From: Xestospongia muta
Taxonomy: Eukaryota > Porifera > Demospongiae > Haplosclerida > Petrosiidae
Assembly: GCA_963693285.1 (NCBI GenBank)
Contig: OY848918.1
Span: 16,180,263 to 16,244,262 of the forward strand
Length of the DNA stretch: 64,000 bases
Reading direction: 5' to 3'
The notes beneath the pieces were generated by a model that was not told where the DNA came from, ran no database searches, and saw only the letters and a program-made list of their open reading frames with translations. Of the stretch, positions 1 to 13,700 are shown piece by piece; position 1 is the first letter of the stretch, and each line of letters starts with the position of its first letter. The position numbers and the translations under genes were made by a program.

Positions 1-755
1 CCAAACACTAATAACTTTAATAAAGTGTTTATTCATATGCAATTTGTATATTTCTAAGAGTGACACTAAAATAACAGAGAAATATATAATTGATAACAAA
101 ATGTAATTTAAAAAAATACTAGAGTAAATGTGGAAAATGTAAATGTGTAATATTCAAAAACGACAAAAGTAGTGGATAACAGAAAATGTAATTTTAAAAA
201 AATAGAAAAATACTGGATAATATAGATGTATTTATAAAAAGGTTACACAAAAAATAAATTCAAAAAAATCAAAAAACTGAACTTAAGAACATTAGTAGTC
301 AACTACTTAACTTCATACTTCGTTTATAATCAACATATTCTTTCCAATTAAATGATATTAAAAGTAACTTATTAATTATTTATTTCATTCCAATTAACTA
401 ATAAAACAGTACAAAAATAAGTAAGAAATAGTTAACATGTTAAAAGAACAATCTCTTAAGTGAATGTGATAGTCATTATTTATATTATAATCAAAATGTG
501 ACAAATTCCAATGTGTATCTATAGAAGAAAAAGAAAATAAAGTAATTGTTAATCAGTGGCTTAATAATGATGATGTCATGAAACACTGACATAAAAAATC
601 AGTTCATACTGAATGTAGTTATTGAGATGTATTAATGAAGAAATCATGTGATAGATTATAATTGTTTAGTATTTACAATTACAAAATTTTCTTTGATGTA
701 TTATGCATTTTAAATTATTGTTATTTTGTTTACATACCAAAGTTTCCGAACATAC

Positions 756-807
756 CTTTGCATATGTAGTTGTAGCGACTATTATGAAGTATTGCTAGGA
801 GGATCAT
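756..807 (-). CDS. Exon 14: possible C-terminal exon with stop
   Basis: Acceptor TTTATAG and donor GTATGT. In the phase left by exon 13 it encodes DDPPSNTS followed by TAA at 784-782, so the rest is 3' UTR and a further UTR exon may exist beyond the window. It depends on use of the weak exon 13 donor. Confidence 0.45.
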
Positions 808-1692
808 CTATAAATATAACAATCATAATAATATAATGGTTAAGACAATCAAACTACCATAACAAGCTTGTTGTTTAAATTGATTAGCATCTTTTTTATA
901 GTAGCATGTATATTACCACAGTAAAAATTAATAACAGACCTGATTCTATGCCAAGAAATTTGCACATTTCATTAGCAAGTGTTTTCTTTTGTAGAGGACC
1001 CTCAACAACACTGATGATATTACCCCATGTTGCTGGAGTAGGCTCGTTGTCCAACCAGCTCTGTAGCATCTTTGACATCTTCACCTCATCAGGGAAATTA
1101 GAGTAAGACAAGCCATCAATAGTATTAGAGTCAACTCCAAGTAGACCTCCCATCTCTTGCCATTTTGCTGTCACAGAAGAAAGCATCCTCAACAAAATAT
1201 ATTTCTCTGGTTTGCTAGCTGTAAGTGTAGAGAAATTGTTGTCACAATTAAACTACATATATACATAAATTAATGACATATTGCTGATGAATACAACATC
1301 TAGTAACAAGTAGTTATATATATATAATGTCACATGTTATCTGTCTGAGCTAATCTACTCATTGTCATTCTAAGACAGTGTGGTTACAAGACAGCAAGAT
1401 AGTTGACAAAGATTCATATGGACACACAAAATACTAAAGGTTGATAAGCATGCTAGTTAAAAACTTCATCAAATATTTAGAAAATTGTCAATGGAGTTGT
1501 ACATATAGCTCTGCAGTCAATACATCAGTTTAATTTCACAAAATACTTTAATATTAAAAATAATAACCATTGTATATAACTATTAAAAGAATACAAGTAC
1601 ATATTCCAGTTATGTCTTAGCATGTGAATAAATCACCTGTCATGTAAAACTGAAAGGTCATATATTATATTTTTGACAAAACACAATGATAG

Positions 1693-1732
<40 letters not shown>

Positions 1733-4700
1733 GTATGTATATAAAGAGCAACATACCTAAAGTAATTGGAACACCACTCATCATCTCAGAATTTGTACTA
1801 GAATTAGAGCCTTGAGTGCCTATATTTAAAAAATTCAAATCAATATAATATTTATAATAGCAATTATAATACATTGTTTCAAAATAATATTCTCTGAGTT
1901 GTCTATATTGTCATCTTAATAGAGTTATTATGTTCACAAGATATCATTTGTAAACATTGCTCCTACCATGTGTATCCAAAATGGGAGGGACTTGAACCAC
2001 TTGGATTTGATGAGCTGATGCTTGATCTACAATTAAAGTAACAAATGAGATACATGTACTTAGCAGATCATACCTTTGTATCCAGTAAACCAATGTCCTT
2101 CTTTCTCTGTATCAAGTGGTATAGGCTCTAAATTTCTCATTAATGTGCACTGAACATATTTTGAGTAAATTAAGTTTGCTGGATGTGGTTTTATACTTAA
2201 ATCTGTCATGTGATCATGATGTCTACATAACAGACTAACTGTAAATTTGAGAGCAGAAGGCTCATAAGACAGGGGGTTAGCACAGGATGATACAGCTTCA
2301 TCCATTGTATGACGTATGACACTACAATTATTGTTAGGAATTCCAGTAAAGTAGACCTCCATCCAAGAAAGAGAATCAACCAGCAAAATTAACCCCTTTA
2401 AATCATTTGATAGTAATTTCACTCCATAGCGTAGTTGATTTGAGGATTTTGGTGATGAATCATCTAATGTAAAAGTTGGAGGATTCTTCCTATTTAATAA
2501 AGCAACTACAGTAGCAGGGAAAACACCCTATAAGATAATGATATTGTAGAGTTATGACTAACATTTATGACATAACTTACCTGAGGTACAACTTTGTTTT
2601 CAAATTGAAGCACCATTGGCTGGCATGTTTTCTTAAAACTTTTCTTTTCTTCTTCTGTAATATGACTAGTGGGAAGAACTGCTGGTATAAAATATTGCTG
2701 TGTTGAGGAAGTTGACGTAGTCTCCGTTAGATTCTTTAAAGGACTGACGATGCAAAGATGTGCCATTAATTCAAGGAAACTATCCTTAGTGAACAAACCC
2801 TCAACAAATTGGACATCCACCAGAGCATCGAGTAATTTACTTTCAAATATGCCTTTGTGTCGAAGCTGTTGATTCCAGCCTGGATAGGGAGCACAATCTT
2901 TGAAAATTTTATACTTCACAGGATCAACAAACGAAGCTCTAATTATGCTAGTAACCAAGTTGACTAGGTACTGTGGATTGGTGAATATAACATTATCATT
3001 AATCTCAGGAAAGTAGAGAACTAAAGACAATGAGTTGAGGTATTCAACACAGAGTGTTGTATCAAAAGCTTTCATTTTCAGCTCTCGACCAATATTCATA
3101 CACCTGTTAAGAGAGACCATACCATGATCCACCTTCTCTGCCACTTCTTTGAGACGTAATTCAAAGACATACCATCGAATTGGTATTTCTACTTTAGCAG
3201 CAACATTTTCATAACTGGTAATACGTGATCGGATATCTTCAGAGATTTGCTTCCTGCTCCATTTGCATGTATTATCAACAGGAAATATCAATTCATCTTC
3301 TAATTCATTATAGAATATGAAGTGATCACGAAACTCATGTAGAGCACGTAATAGCTGAGAATTTTTTTCATGCAGTGGCTCCAATTCCCTGAACAGAGCA
3401 GTGATTCCATGTGTATGATCATAATTTGTACCAACAATACAGAAAAGAGGCTTAAAATCTATTTTGTCAAAACATTTGGCAACTGTGTGCTTGGCTGATG
3501 CTATAGATCGGACAAAGTATTCTATCAGCTGAAGATTTGTCATCTGCAGCAAACTAGGCTGATGTACAACTTGACCATCAACAGAGTACAGAAACTTAGG
3601 CTTATCGCTCAGAGACTCATTTAATTTTGTGACAATAACATTGAGGCAATTTCCCCGAAGAAAAGCCCGCGAAACATCAGCAAATTGAGGCTGACCTCCA
3701 CTATCAAGGACGTGTATCCATGTTGACGCATGCAAGCCTTTTGACGTATTCCTCTTTGCCAAAACGTCAAGTATTTGGTCAGAGAAATAAGGAGCATTAG
3801 AATCAATAATAGACTTGGGATCTAAATTAGTGGCACCACTGGCAATTTTATGGGTCATAGGCTCATCAGAAGCAATATGTTGTTGATTGGTATGTTGGGC
3901 TTCTATAAATGATGTGGGTACATTGCGACGTTTATCCACACTAGACAGGGTGCTAGGAGTAGACTCATTATTAACTTCTTCAGAGTCCAAAAAATTTGGT
4001 AATGCTTCCATTACTTTCCTCAATAATTCAATTCCTTCCATTCTCTCCCAAACACTTCCATGCTTTTCTCCAACTACACGCTCAATTGCACGAATAGGTC
4101 TACTGGCAATAGCTGTGCTGTTATGACACTTTGGAGCTGGCCAATTGAAAAGCAAATGCAAAAAAGAGGTTTTGCCTACACCTGGAGGACCCATTAGTAC
4201 CAACTTGATAATTTCCACAATAACAGACCCTTCTCTTAAAGCTTGTGCAAATGATTTAGCTGATTCTGTAGAAGAGAAATGTAAGTCAACAATAATGAGA
4301 AATAACATAATAAAAACGATACATTTAATACAAAGATAATTTGATTAAAGTATCTTTGTATTAAACATATTACATTATGTTATGCAATAAATAATTAGCA
4401 TAAATGTGGTATTATAATAGCACATTTTTATTAATTACATATTCCATAACAATATATACATTGCAATTTCTACTAAAATAGTGCATATTGGTTGTTTTTA
4501 AGATAAGTGATAAGTAAAATATATAATATTTTACAATGTATTTCGTATATATTTGGCATAATAATTTATGATTACATAGATTAATATTATATAGAGATAT
4601 TTTAAACTATGTTCTTTTCCATAAACAATAATAACACTAAAGTGACATTTGCTGCCCAGCACTTTGACAATGCATTACTAGTTTTAACTACAAATGTGAT

Positions 4701-7700
4701 TCAACTAACCTGAATACAAGCATTGTCTAATGGCTTTAGTTGACACATTAGCCAGATCAATAGGTAATTTTCCATTCTAAAATGCAAACACTCAGTATTT
4801 ATACATACAATATATGACTTACCTTGTCTGGTATGGTAAGGTCAGCTCCAAATTGATGTAATAACTTTGCTACTTTCATTTTCTTTTTATTAAATGCAAG
4901 ATGAAGTGGAGTTTGTCTTTGCTATAAATATAAATATAAATATAATTTTAATAAGACTTTTTTGTTACCATATAATAATATAAATACAAGACTTTAAACA
5001 AGCCATCTTATCATAGTAATTATTAAATATTTATAGAAACAAGATCTATGAGTATCACAGAAAGACTTAAATGCTGTTATTAATTGTCAAACACCTGCAT
5101 ATACAACTAGTTTAACATTTTGCTATACCAAGTTTTATACAAAGATTTAAGAGGTCAGCTAGTAGGACCAAATCTTCTAAATTGGGTATGAAAATGCTAT
5201 TTACTGTTTTTTTCAGAAACTAACATAAAGACTAATGTACACATATCATACCAAAGTTGTTGATATATTTTGTCAAGAAATTTTTATTTTACTGAGAATT
5301 AGGAAAGTCCAAGTAAGTGACTTAGGGCTTTCTTCTAATTAGTCCCAACTGGTTAAACATCTAACAAGTAGGTATAGACAAGCACATACACTAGCAAATT
5401 GCTAATAATATTTAGTTTAAAATGTTTCACAAGGAAATATTATTCATACAAGATATATAACCTTGCTCTATGAACTAAAGGTAAAGGTCATTCAATGCAA
5501 TCTTGTAGATGATAATATGTTTCTTACTTTAACAGACTAATCTAACCAATCAACAGTTAGTATTCAGTTGTTTTACATTGTTACTGATAACTAGTTGTCA
5601 TTACCACAGATATGAATAAACAAGAAGGCAAAGCCAGACAAAGACCTGTGTAGTATGTTAAGTACAATTTAGTACACTTGTTAATTAGTGTTATTGACAC
5701 TTATGTATTGGTTTAGTTGTTAATGTTTTAGTGTTCACACCTTTTTGTTACCACTATTTACTCTACTTGTATTTAAGTCATTCTCTTATGTTGTTGTAAA
5801 AGTTCTACAGTTCTCAAATAATAAAGTTATAAAAATATACCCACTTTAAGTTGATATCTACGTGAAGTTAACAAGATATCACAACTGGCGATGAGGGTTC
5901 GTGGATATGGCAAGGTCTACTTTTGCTCAACTTCAGGAGTTTCAACCTGAATCAGAATTGCTGCCTATTTGGAACGTGCAAGTCTCTACTTCCAAGCTAA
6001 CTCTATTGCAGACGAGAAGCAAGTAGCAGTATTCCTTAGCGTAATTGGAGCGAAGAATTACTCTTTACTACGCAGTCTCACGGCACCAGAAAGGCCACAA
6101 GACAAGTCCTACGAGGACCTTGTGAGTGCACTCAGACCACATTTTTAGCCAAAGCCAATAGTCATTGAAGAAAGGTTCCATTTTTATCGTTGAAATCAAA
6201 CAGTCAAAGAATCGCTGGCACAGTATATAGCTCAACTACGTCGGTTAGCTACTAACTGTGACTTTGGCAAACAGTTAAACGATGCACTACGGGATAGACT
6301 TGTATGTGGGCTGAGAAGCGAAAGCATTCAAAAAAGGGTGCTAACAAAGGACAACTTAACGTTTGCGATAGCTTATAATCTCACCCAAGGAATGGAAGCG
6401 GCAGACAAGAACTTGAAGTCTCTACAAGGAGGAGACGGGATTGTCCAAAAGATAAAACGGGCCTCCCAGAAACCTAAAGACAAAGGGAGAAGAGACGCCT
6501 GCTATCGATGTGGTAAGCAAAACCACACGGCGAAAGAATGTAAATTTCTAGATGCAAAATGTCACAACTGTGGCAAGAAAGGGCACATTGCAACAGTTTG
6601 CCGATCAAAGCTGGCTAAATCAAATGCAAGTAAACGTAACCCACTGACAAAGTATGTGGGCTCAAAGGATAGTGATGCAGAGGATCATCAGCTGTTAACG
6701 ATTGGAGAAGAGTCTACAAGACCAATCACAATAGAGCTGCTAATAAATAGTAAGCCTCTGACGATGGAGGTTGACACTAGTCCAGCAGTTTCCCTAATAT
6801 CTGAGGCAACAATGAAGAAGTTGCTACCAAGAATGAATGTTCAACCTTCCAACATGACCTTAAAAACGTATACAAAGGAACAAATGAAGGTCCTAAGAAA
6901 AATAGAAGTAAATGTGGAGTATGGTAAACAGAAAGAAGTGCTCATTCTAATCGTTGTTAAAGGAAATGGTCCCAGTTTACTAGGAAAAAACTGGTTGACC
7001 CATATCTGCTTAGATTGGAAAAGAATTGCTGCAGTAACAGCGGTACAAGATACTAATCTACAAAGCCTGCTGGAACGTTATGCCAATTTGTTTAAAGAAG
7101 AGTTGGGAACTATTACTTTATATCAGGCAAAGCTTCGCATTAGAAAGGATGCAAATCCACAATTTTTCAAACCCCGACCAGTTCCGTTTGCTATTAAAAC
7201 GGCTATTGAAGAGGAACTAGTCTGACTTGAAGCCATCGGTGCAATTGTTAAAGTAGACCACAGTGATTGGGCATCACCAATAGTCCCAGTACCCAAGAAA
7301 GATGGAAAGTACCGCATCTGTGGTGACTATAAAGTCACAATCAACCAAGTGATGGAGGTGGACCAGAATCCACTCCATAAACCAGAAGATTTATTTGCCA
7401 CATTGGTTGGTGGAAAGAAATTTACGAAACTGGATCTGTCTCAAGCCTACCAACAACTTACACTAGACAACGAATCCAGAAAATATGTGACTATTAACAC
7501 ACACAAAGGACTTTACCAGTATACTCGCCTACTATTTGAGATGGCATCAGCGCCAGCTATTTTTCAAAGGCTTATGGATACTATCCTTCAAAATATACCC
7601 AACGTTATATGTAACATTGACGACATTCTAGTGACTAGTAAAGATGATCAAAACCACCTGTGCAATCTTGTTTCAGCATTACAACAGCTACAGAAGTACA

Positions 7701-10700
7701 ACATCCACATCAAGAAGGCCAAGTGTGAAATTCTACAGGATTTTGTGGAATATTTGGGTCACAAGATTGATGCAGAGGGTTTGCATACTACAAATAGCAA
7801 GCTCGAAGCAATTGTTCAAGCTCCAAAACTGAGAAATATCCAAGAGCTCCGATCTTTTCTCAGACTGTTGAACTATTATGGCAAGTTCATACCTAATCTA
7901 GCCACTATCATCCACCCACTGAATAACTTGCTACAACACAACTGTAAGTGGCAGTGGATGTCCGAATGTTCAGAAGCTTTTCAACAAGCAAAGAAGCCTT
8001 AACTACATCTCAGGTATTAGTCCATTATGACCCTACTTTACCTCTTTCACTTGCAGGTGATGCTTCAGCATACGGTATTGGAGCTGTCATTTTTCATACT
8101 TTACCAGATGGAAGTGAATGACCAATTGCATTTGCCTCGAGGACACTTCCATCAAGTGAGAGAAACTATGCACAGTTAGAGAAGGAAGCTCTATCTCTCA
8201 TATATGGAGTGAAAAAGTTCCATCAATATTTCTATGGGCGTAAATTCACTCTATATACAGATCACAAAACACTTACGGCAATACTTGGAGCTAAAAAGGG
8301 AATACCTCCACTAGCAGCAGCACGTTTACACGATGGGCAATTCTCTTATCAGACTACCAGTTTAACATTAGTACAAGTCGACACTCACTCATGCTAATGC
8401 AGATGGATTGTCTTGACTACCATTACCAGACTCTAGAGAAGATGCTGTTGTCTCTTCTAGAGAACCTACAATTTTCAATTTATCATAGTTACAAACATTG
8501 CTAGTCACGGCAGTGCAGATTGAAACTGTGACAAGAAATGACCCAGTTCTTAGTAAAGTTCTGACTTACACTAGAGGTGAATGGCCACAAGTAAATCCAG
8601 ATGAACTGAAACCCTTCAGTACGAGAAGTCAAGAATTAACGCTGGAGGGAGATTGTATAATGTGGGGAATACGTGTAATTATTCTAAAGAAATTTCAAAG
8701 CTATGTATTAGAAGAGCTACACAGTGAGCACATAGGCATGTCAAGAATGAAAGTCTTGCAAGAAGCTATGTGTGGTGGCCAGGCCTTGATAAAGATATTG
8801 AGGACCTTGCTAAATTATGTCTAGCATGTCAAAGTCATAAGTATGCACTGACAGTAGCTCCACTTCTTCCTTGGACATAACCAACATCACCATGGAACAG
8901 AATCCATATTGACTTTGCAGGTCCATTTCAGGGAAAGATGTTTTAATAGTAGTTGATGCACACTCTAAATGGCCTGAAGTGTTTGAAATGTCTAGTACTA
9001 CTGTATCAGCAACCATAGCTACTATACGAAGATTATTCTCATCTTATGGATTACCTCAGCAACTGGTCTCAGATAATGGACCACAATTTACATCTGAAAA
9101 ATTTAGTACTTTTCTCAAAGAAAATGATGTGAAGCATATTCGCTGCTCACCATATCATCCGTCATCGAATAACTTAGCAGAACACTTTGTCCAGATTTTC
9201 AAGCAAGCTATGAAAGCTAGCACAAATGGTAACAGAAGTTTCCAGCATCACCTGGCTAACTTTCTTTTTAGATACCGTACAACGCCACATGCTACTACAA
9301 ATAGAGCACCATGTATGATGTTTCTTAACAGAAGTTTATGATTTCGATTTGATCTGCTTAAACCTAACCCTAAATAAAAAGTTACGGAAAAACAAGCTGA
9401 ACAAGCAAGACACCACGATCACCATTCTACATCAAGAAAAATGATTGTAGGACAAAATGTAATGTCCAGAAATTTTCGTTAAGGAAAAAAAATGGATACC
9501 AGGAGTTATTGTTAAGAGATTAGGACCACTAACATATTTAATTGAACTAAAACAAGGATTACGTTGGAAACGACACATTGACCATCTTAGGAAATGGAAT
9601 GGTAGTTACCAACCTAATAATGTTGCGGATGATGCATTCATGATGTTACCATCACAGCCTAGAACAGAAGAACCACAACTAGTTCAAGAAGAATCTCAGT
9701 ATCTAACTCGTAATCGCAGACCACCTGAAAGACTTACTTATTATGATCATGTAACCCCAACAGCAGCAACTACTTAATTAATTGGGGAGGAATGTAGTAT
9801 GTTAACTACAATTTAGTACACTTGTTAATTAGTGTTATTGACACTTATGTATTGGTTTAGTTGTTAATCTTTTAGTATTCACACCTTTTTGTTAACACTA
9901 TTTATTCTACTTGTATTTAAGTCATTCTCTTATGTTGTTGTAAAAGTTCTACAGTTCTCAAATAATAAAGTTGTAAAAATATACCCACTTTAAGTTGATA
10001 TTTACGTGAAGTTAACAAGATATCACAACCTGTCTCTAGAATTGGATACGTTGTTAGAAACAATCCTTTGTGCTTCGAGATTTTGAATTGTTTTTACATG
10101 TGTTAATTGTAATGTATATGTCATTAATGACCAATGTTTTTTATGCGTACCAAATGTCATAAATATCTAGTCATACAATCAGTTTTGAAGATTAAGGTTT
10201 AGAAAGTTATGTGTGGTTATAGTCATTTAACTGATATTGGTTTAATTCAGCTCCAGATTACTGGATATGACTTGTATTATTTATTATAGTGACAAGTTTC
10301 AGTATACAATGAAGATATAATTGTTGTAGTGCAGTGATATTTCTGTTGTTTGTGTTTTCCAGAATACTCCTGTTTGTTAGTATATTCTAACTATGTCTAT
10401 TAGTTAGTCATGGTTGATATAATTATAGTATTAACTTTTGATATAAACAGGTTATACACAGGAAAAAACACAGGGTTAAAAATACTTACAATGGTTGTTT
10501 CAACTATATTACAAATTGGTTAATTTCACCTACATGTAATTGAAGTGACACTCCTGGGTTACTTTAACTTAAATTGCTTAATGCAATCAAATTTGTTGAA
10601 GCTACCATGTGACTGACTGTAGCTACAACTAGTTGAGGTAGTTTAATATTAAAATAACAATGTAATCTAGTTATTTAAACCAATCTGTAAAGGGTGAACA

Positions 10701-13700
10701 ACAAAATTATGTTACATAACAAAGTGTCTTAGATAAATATAAGTCAAACCATCTGTTAGTTAATGACTATGACAAACATTATAACCAAATAAATCAGGTA
10801 TTAATGACTGATGTGGAGAAACAGAAATGACATAGGCATGATAATGTCTATCAAAATTAGTACATTACATGATGAAACCAAAAAAAGAAGCATGTCACTA
10901 CCAATTATCAATATTTCATATGACAAAATAAAGGATCTAATCTATCTGTACTTGTCATAAGATAGGCATTGTTGTTTTGGTACATAATGCCATTTTTATG
11001 TAGCCATGTTGGTCTGAAAATTGTGCAATCCAAGCTAAAATTTGGTACCACACAAATTAAACAGTTGTAAATGAAAGGCACTAATGTCCCGAACTTCACT
11101 GCAGTTTCTAAATTATTTATAAATCCTATGCCAGCTTATGCCGAGCTATGATGTTGTTATTGCAAGAAAATTTATTAACATTCCCGAAGGTGTGGTTATA
11201 AAATGGTAAACTTTGTCATTCTGTATATGCTCATTAATTGTTGCTTGATTTCTAGCTTTGCCATGTTTGTGAAGCAGTAACTGAGTAAGTGATAGTATCA
11301 TTCAATTGCCAAGCAAGATTAAGTGCTAATTTCGTGATGAAAAGTTTCTCTGAGTCTTTACATGACCCTTTAAAATGTATCAATATTTCATATATCAAAT
11401 TTATTGTAACTTAAAGATGAAACGTTCTTTGGAAACATCCCATAGTACAAATATAAATCGATATAAATCGATATATTTTCTACTAGTAGGAGTCTTACTA
11501 TACAACACTAGCCTTCTGGTTGCATGATTTATTGTAGATTAAAAAGTCTATGTAAGCTATTTACAAGAATGTATAAAAGTATAATGGTATAAAGTAGTAT
11601 GACAAAGAATAACTTGAATTAGCAGGCTAAATTTCTCGTTGTGACTATACTGAGTAAACTATTTTGTCAGTGATGTTTACAGTTGATTATGCTGACTACT
11701 GACCAGAAAAATCAAATATCATCACATAGAGATGCCAGTATAGTTATATAAAATTTTAAAAATGTAGAAATTTATAATGCTTCTACTTTGTAACTGATGT
11801 CTACTGTCGATTCTACTGACTACTGGCTGGAGAAATAAATTATTATCACAACAGAGGTGCCAGTACAGCTATATAATATTTAGGATTAATACAAGCAGTA
11901 GTTTGTAAAGATTCACTCATATGTCATGTTGTAAGAAGTCACTAACAATCAGAACAATCTATTGTACAAGTCTAACTATTCTCTCAATGTAAATATCAGA
12001 GCATATTTCTACAAGTAATAAACAGTATCCTAGTATATTCACTATGTTATCACATACAATGTCAAACCATTTAACTTATATCATGTAATAAACATAGTGA
12101 TGACAATGAGTATAATTATAGTTAGTGCTAGGATTATAGCAAATACAGACATGTTGTTTATATTGTGACATATGCTAGCTAATATCATTCTAGCTTATAT
12201 CTGGTATTACTAGCGTCTCATATGTTGTAATAGTAGGCAGTAGTTGAATGTACATAAACAAATAAACAGAGCTCAAGTGGTATGCTTTCATTATTTTATC
12301 TTTTTACTTAATTTGGCATATCTGCTTCTCAATGAAGGCTTTTGCATCTTCTAGAAGCCAAAGCTACTTACTGTTTTTGTGAATATCAGGAAGTTGAAGT
12401 CAGAAACTACAAATTTTGTAATACCAGCAGACAACCAGTGTTTAAGTTCATAGCATTGTTAAAGCACACTATGATACAATAATGATAAGATAGTCTTCTA
12501 TATCACTGAGTGTTAGAGACATAAAAAGCACTAAAGGTATCTGAAATAACTCTTTAAGATTAATTGTTTGATTTTACCAAGACATATATAACTAGAGTAA
12601 ATAGTCTTTCGCTAAACAAACAACTGATGTAATAATGATTATATTATGAACACAGTTAATAATCAGAGTTGATAGAGTATTTCTTGTATTTAGTTTGTTA
12701 ATATTGCTTATATGATAAAATGATCAATGTTAGATGATAAAACAACAAGTAGATACACAATTATAAACACGTTAGTACTATAGTACACATTGAAGCAATG
12801 ATTTCCTTATAATATCTGACACTAGCAAACATATTTCAATTATATCCCTTAGTTGGCAGATGTGACGAATATGTGATAACAATAATCATTACGAATATCC
12901 TGATGTCAAAAATCTGTGACACGTAAATTTTGTCTAATTATAACTATTGAAGCTTGCTTCATTTAACCTTCAAATGTTTATAATAAATTAAGGTACTACT
13001 TGTATATCTATTGCAATGAAAATAAATTTGATGTATTGATAGAAAAGCTGTGAAAGTTCTCCCAATATTCAGTTGACTCACTAGTAAAGTAATTAAAGTA
13101 GGCATCACCTTCTAAGGGAATAAATTGGAACTTTAGTTTTTGTAGGCATTATGTCATCTTGTGTTAATATTAGCTACTACAATAATCACTTTCATCTGTG
13201 TAGTTATTTTAGGAATGTTCATATAACAACTTATAGGAGATGATTAAACCACAAATATCTACATAATTACATGTATTAATAACAACATTGCTTACAAAAT
13301 ACAGTCATGAATAATAATAACAACATATTTGAATAATGAAAAAACTTACTTTGTCAATGGGATCCAGTGATGCACCAGCTTTAATAAGTATATGAACTGT
13401 TTCAGAATTGCCCCCATAAGCAGCACAGTGAAGAGGAGTTCTCTTGTCCTACATAAAAGATATGTCAGTATTTATGATCAATTTACTTTAGAATATACAA
13501 CTACATCTAATGATACATTACTAAGGATAGATAAAATAACTTAATATCATTTCACTAATGTATATAGAGAGGTTAATACTCTATGTATTGTCAGCAGTAG
13601 TATTCATGATAATATTTTTTTCTATTATGCCCATTAAAATTTGTTGTTAATTGTTTATTTGTATAACAGACTAGTGTAAACAATCAACAGTGAGTACTTG

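Larger units (their letters stand above)
5649..10027 (+). mobile_element. Ty3/Gypsy LTR retrotransposon, full-length but inactivated
   Basis: Two 235-bp LTRs (TG...CA) enclose a gag-pol region in the order Gag, zinc knuckles, protease, reverse transcriptase, RNase H, integrase, which is the Ty3/Gypsy order. The 5-bp target duplication ACCTG at 5644-5648 and 10028-10032 is perfect. The element sits in the intron between exons 7 and 6 of the ankyrin gene, antisense to it. LTRs differ at 7 of 235 positions (3.0%), so the insertion is not recent. In-frame stops and frameshifts show it cannot be autonomous now. RT and RNase H resemble the K02A2.6-like/Mag group by eye; the lineage is inference. 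Confidence 0.93.
10033..13349. other. Intron sequence, no gene seen
   Basis: AT-rich intron between exons 7 and 6. Only short spurious ORFs. It contains the repeat fragments listed separately and, from about 12180, block A of a segmental duplication. Confidence 0.6.

Noticed and set aside
1665..1874. 69-codon minus ORF
   Set aside because: Runs through the (AT)n microsatellite; only the part used as exon 12 (in a different frame) is supported.
2669..4339. Plus-strand ORFs opposite exon 9 and a minus ORF at 3621-3806
   Set aside because: Shadows of the ROC-COR exon in other frames.
5885..5902. Assignment of a specific tRNA primer for the Gypsy element
   Set aside because: The complement does not line up convincingly with the T-arm and acceptor of one tRNA by eye, so no tRNA is named.
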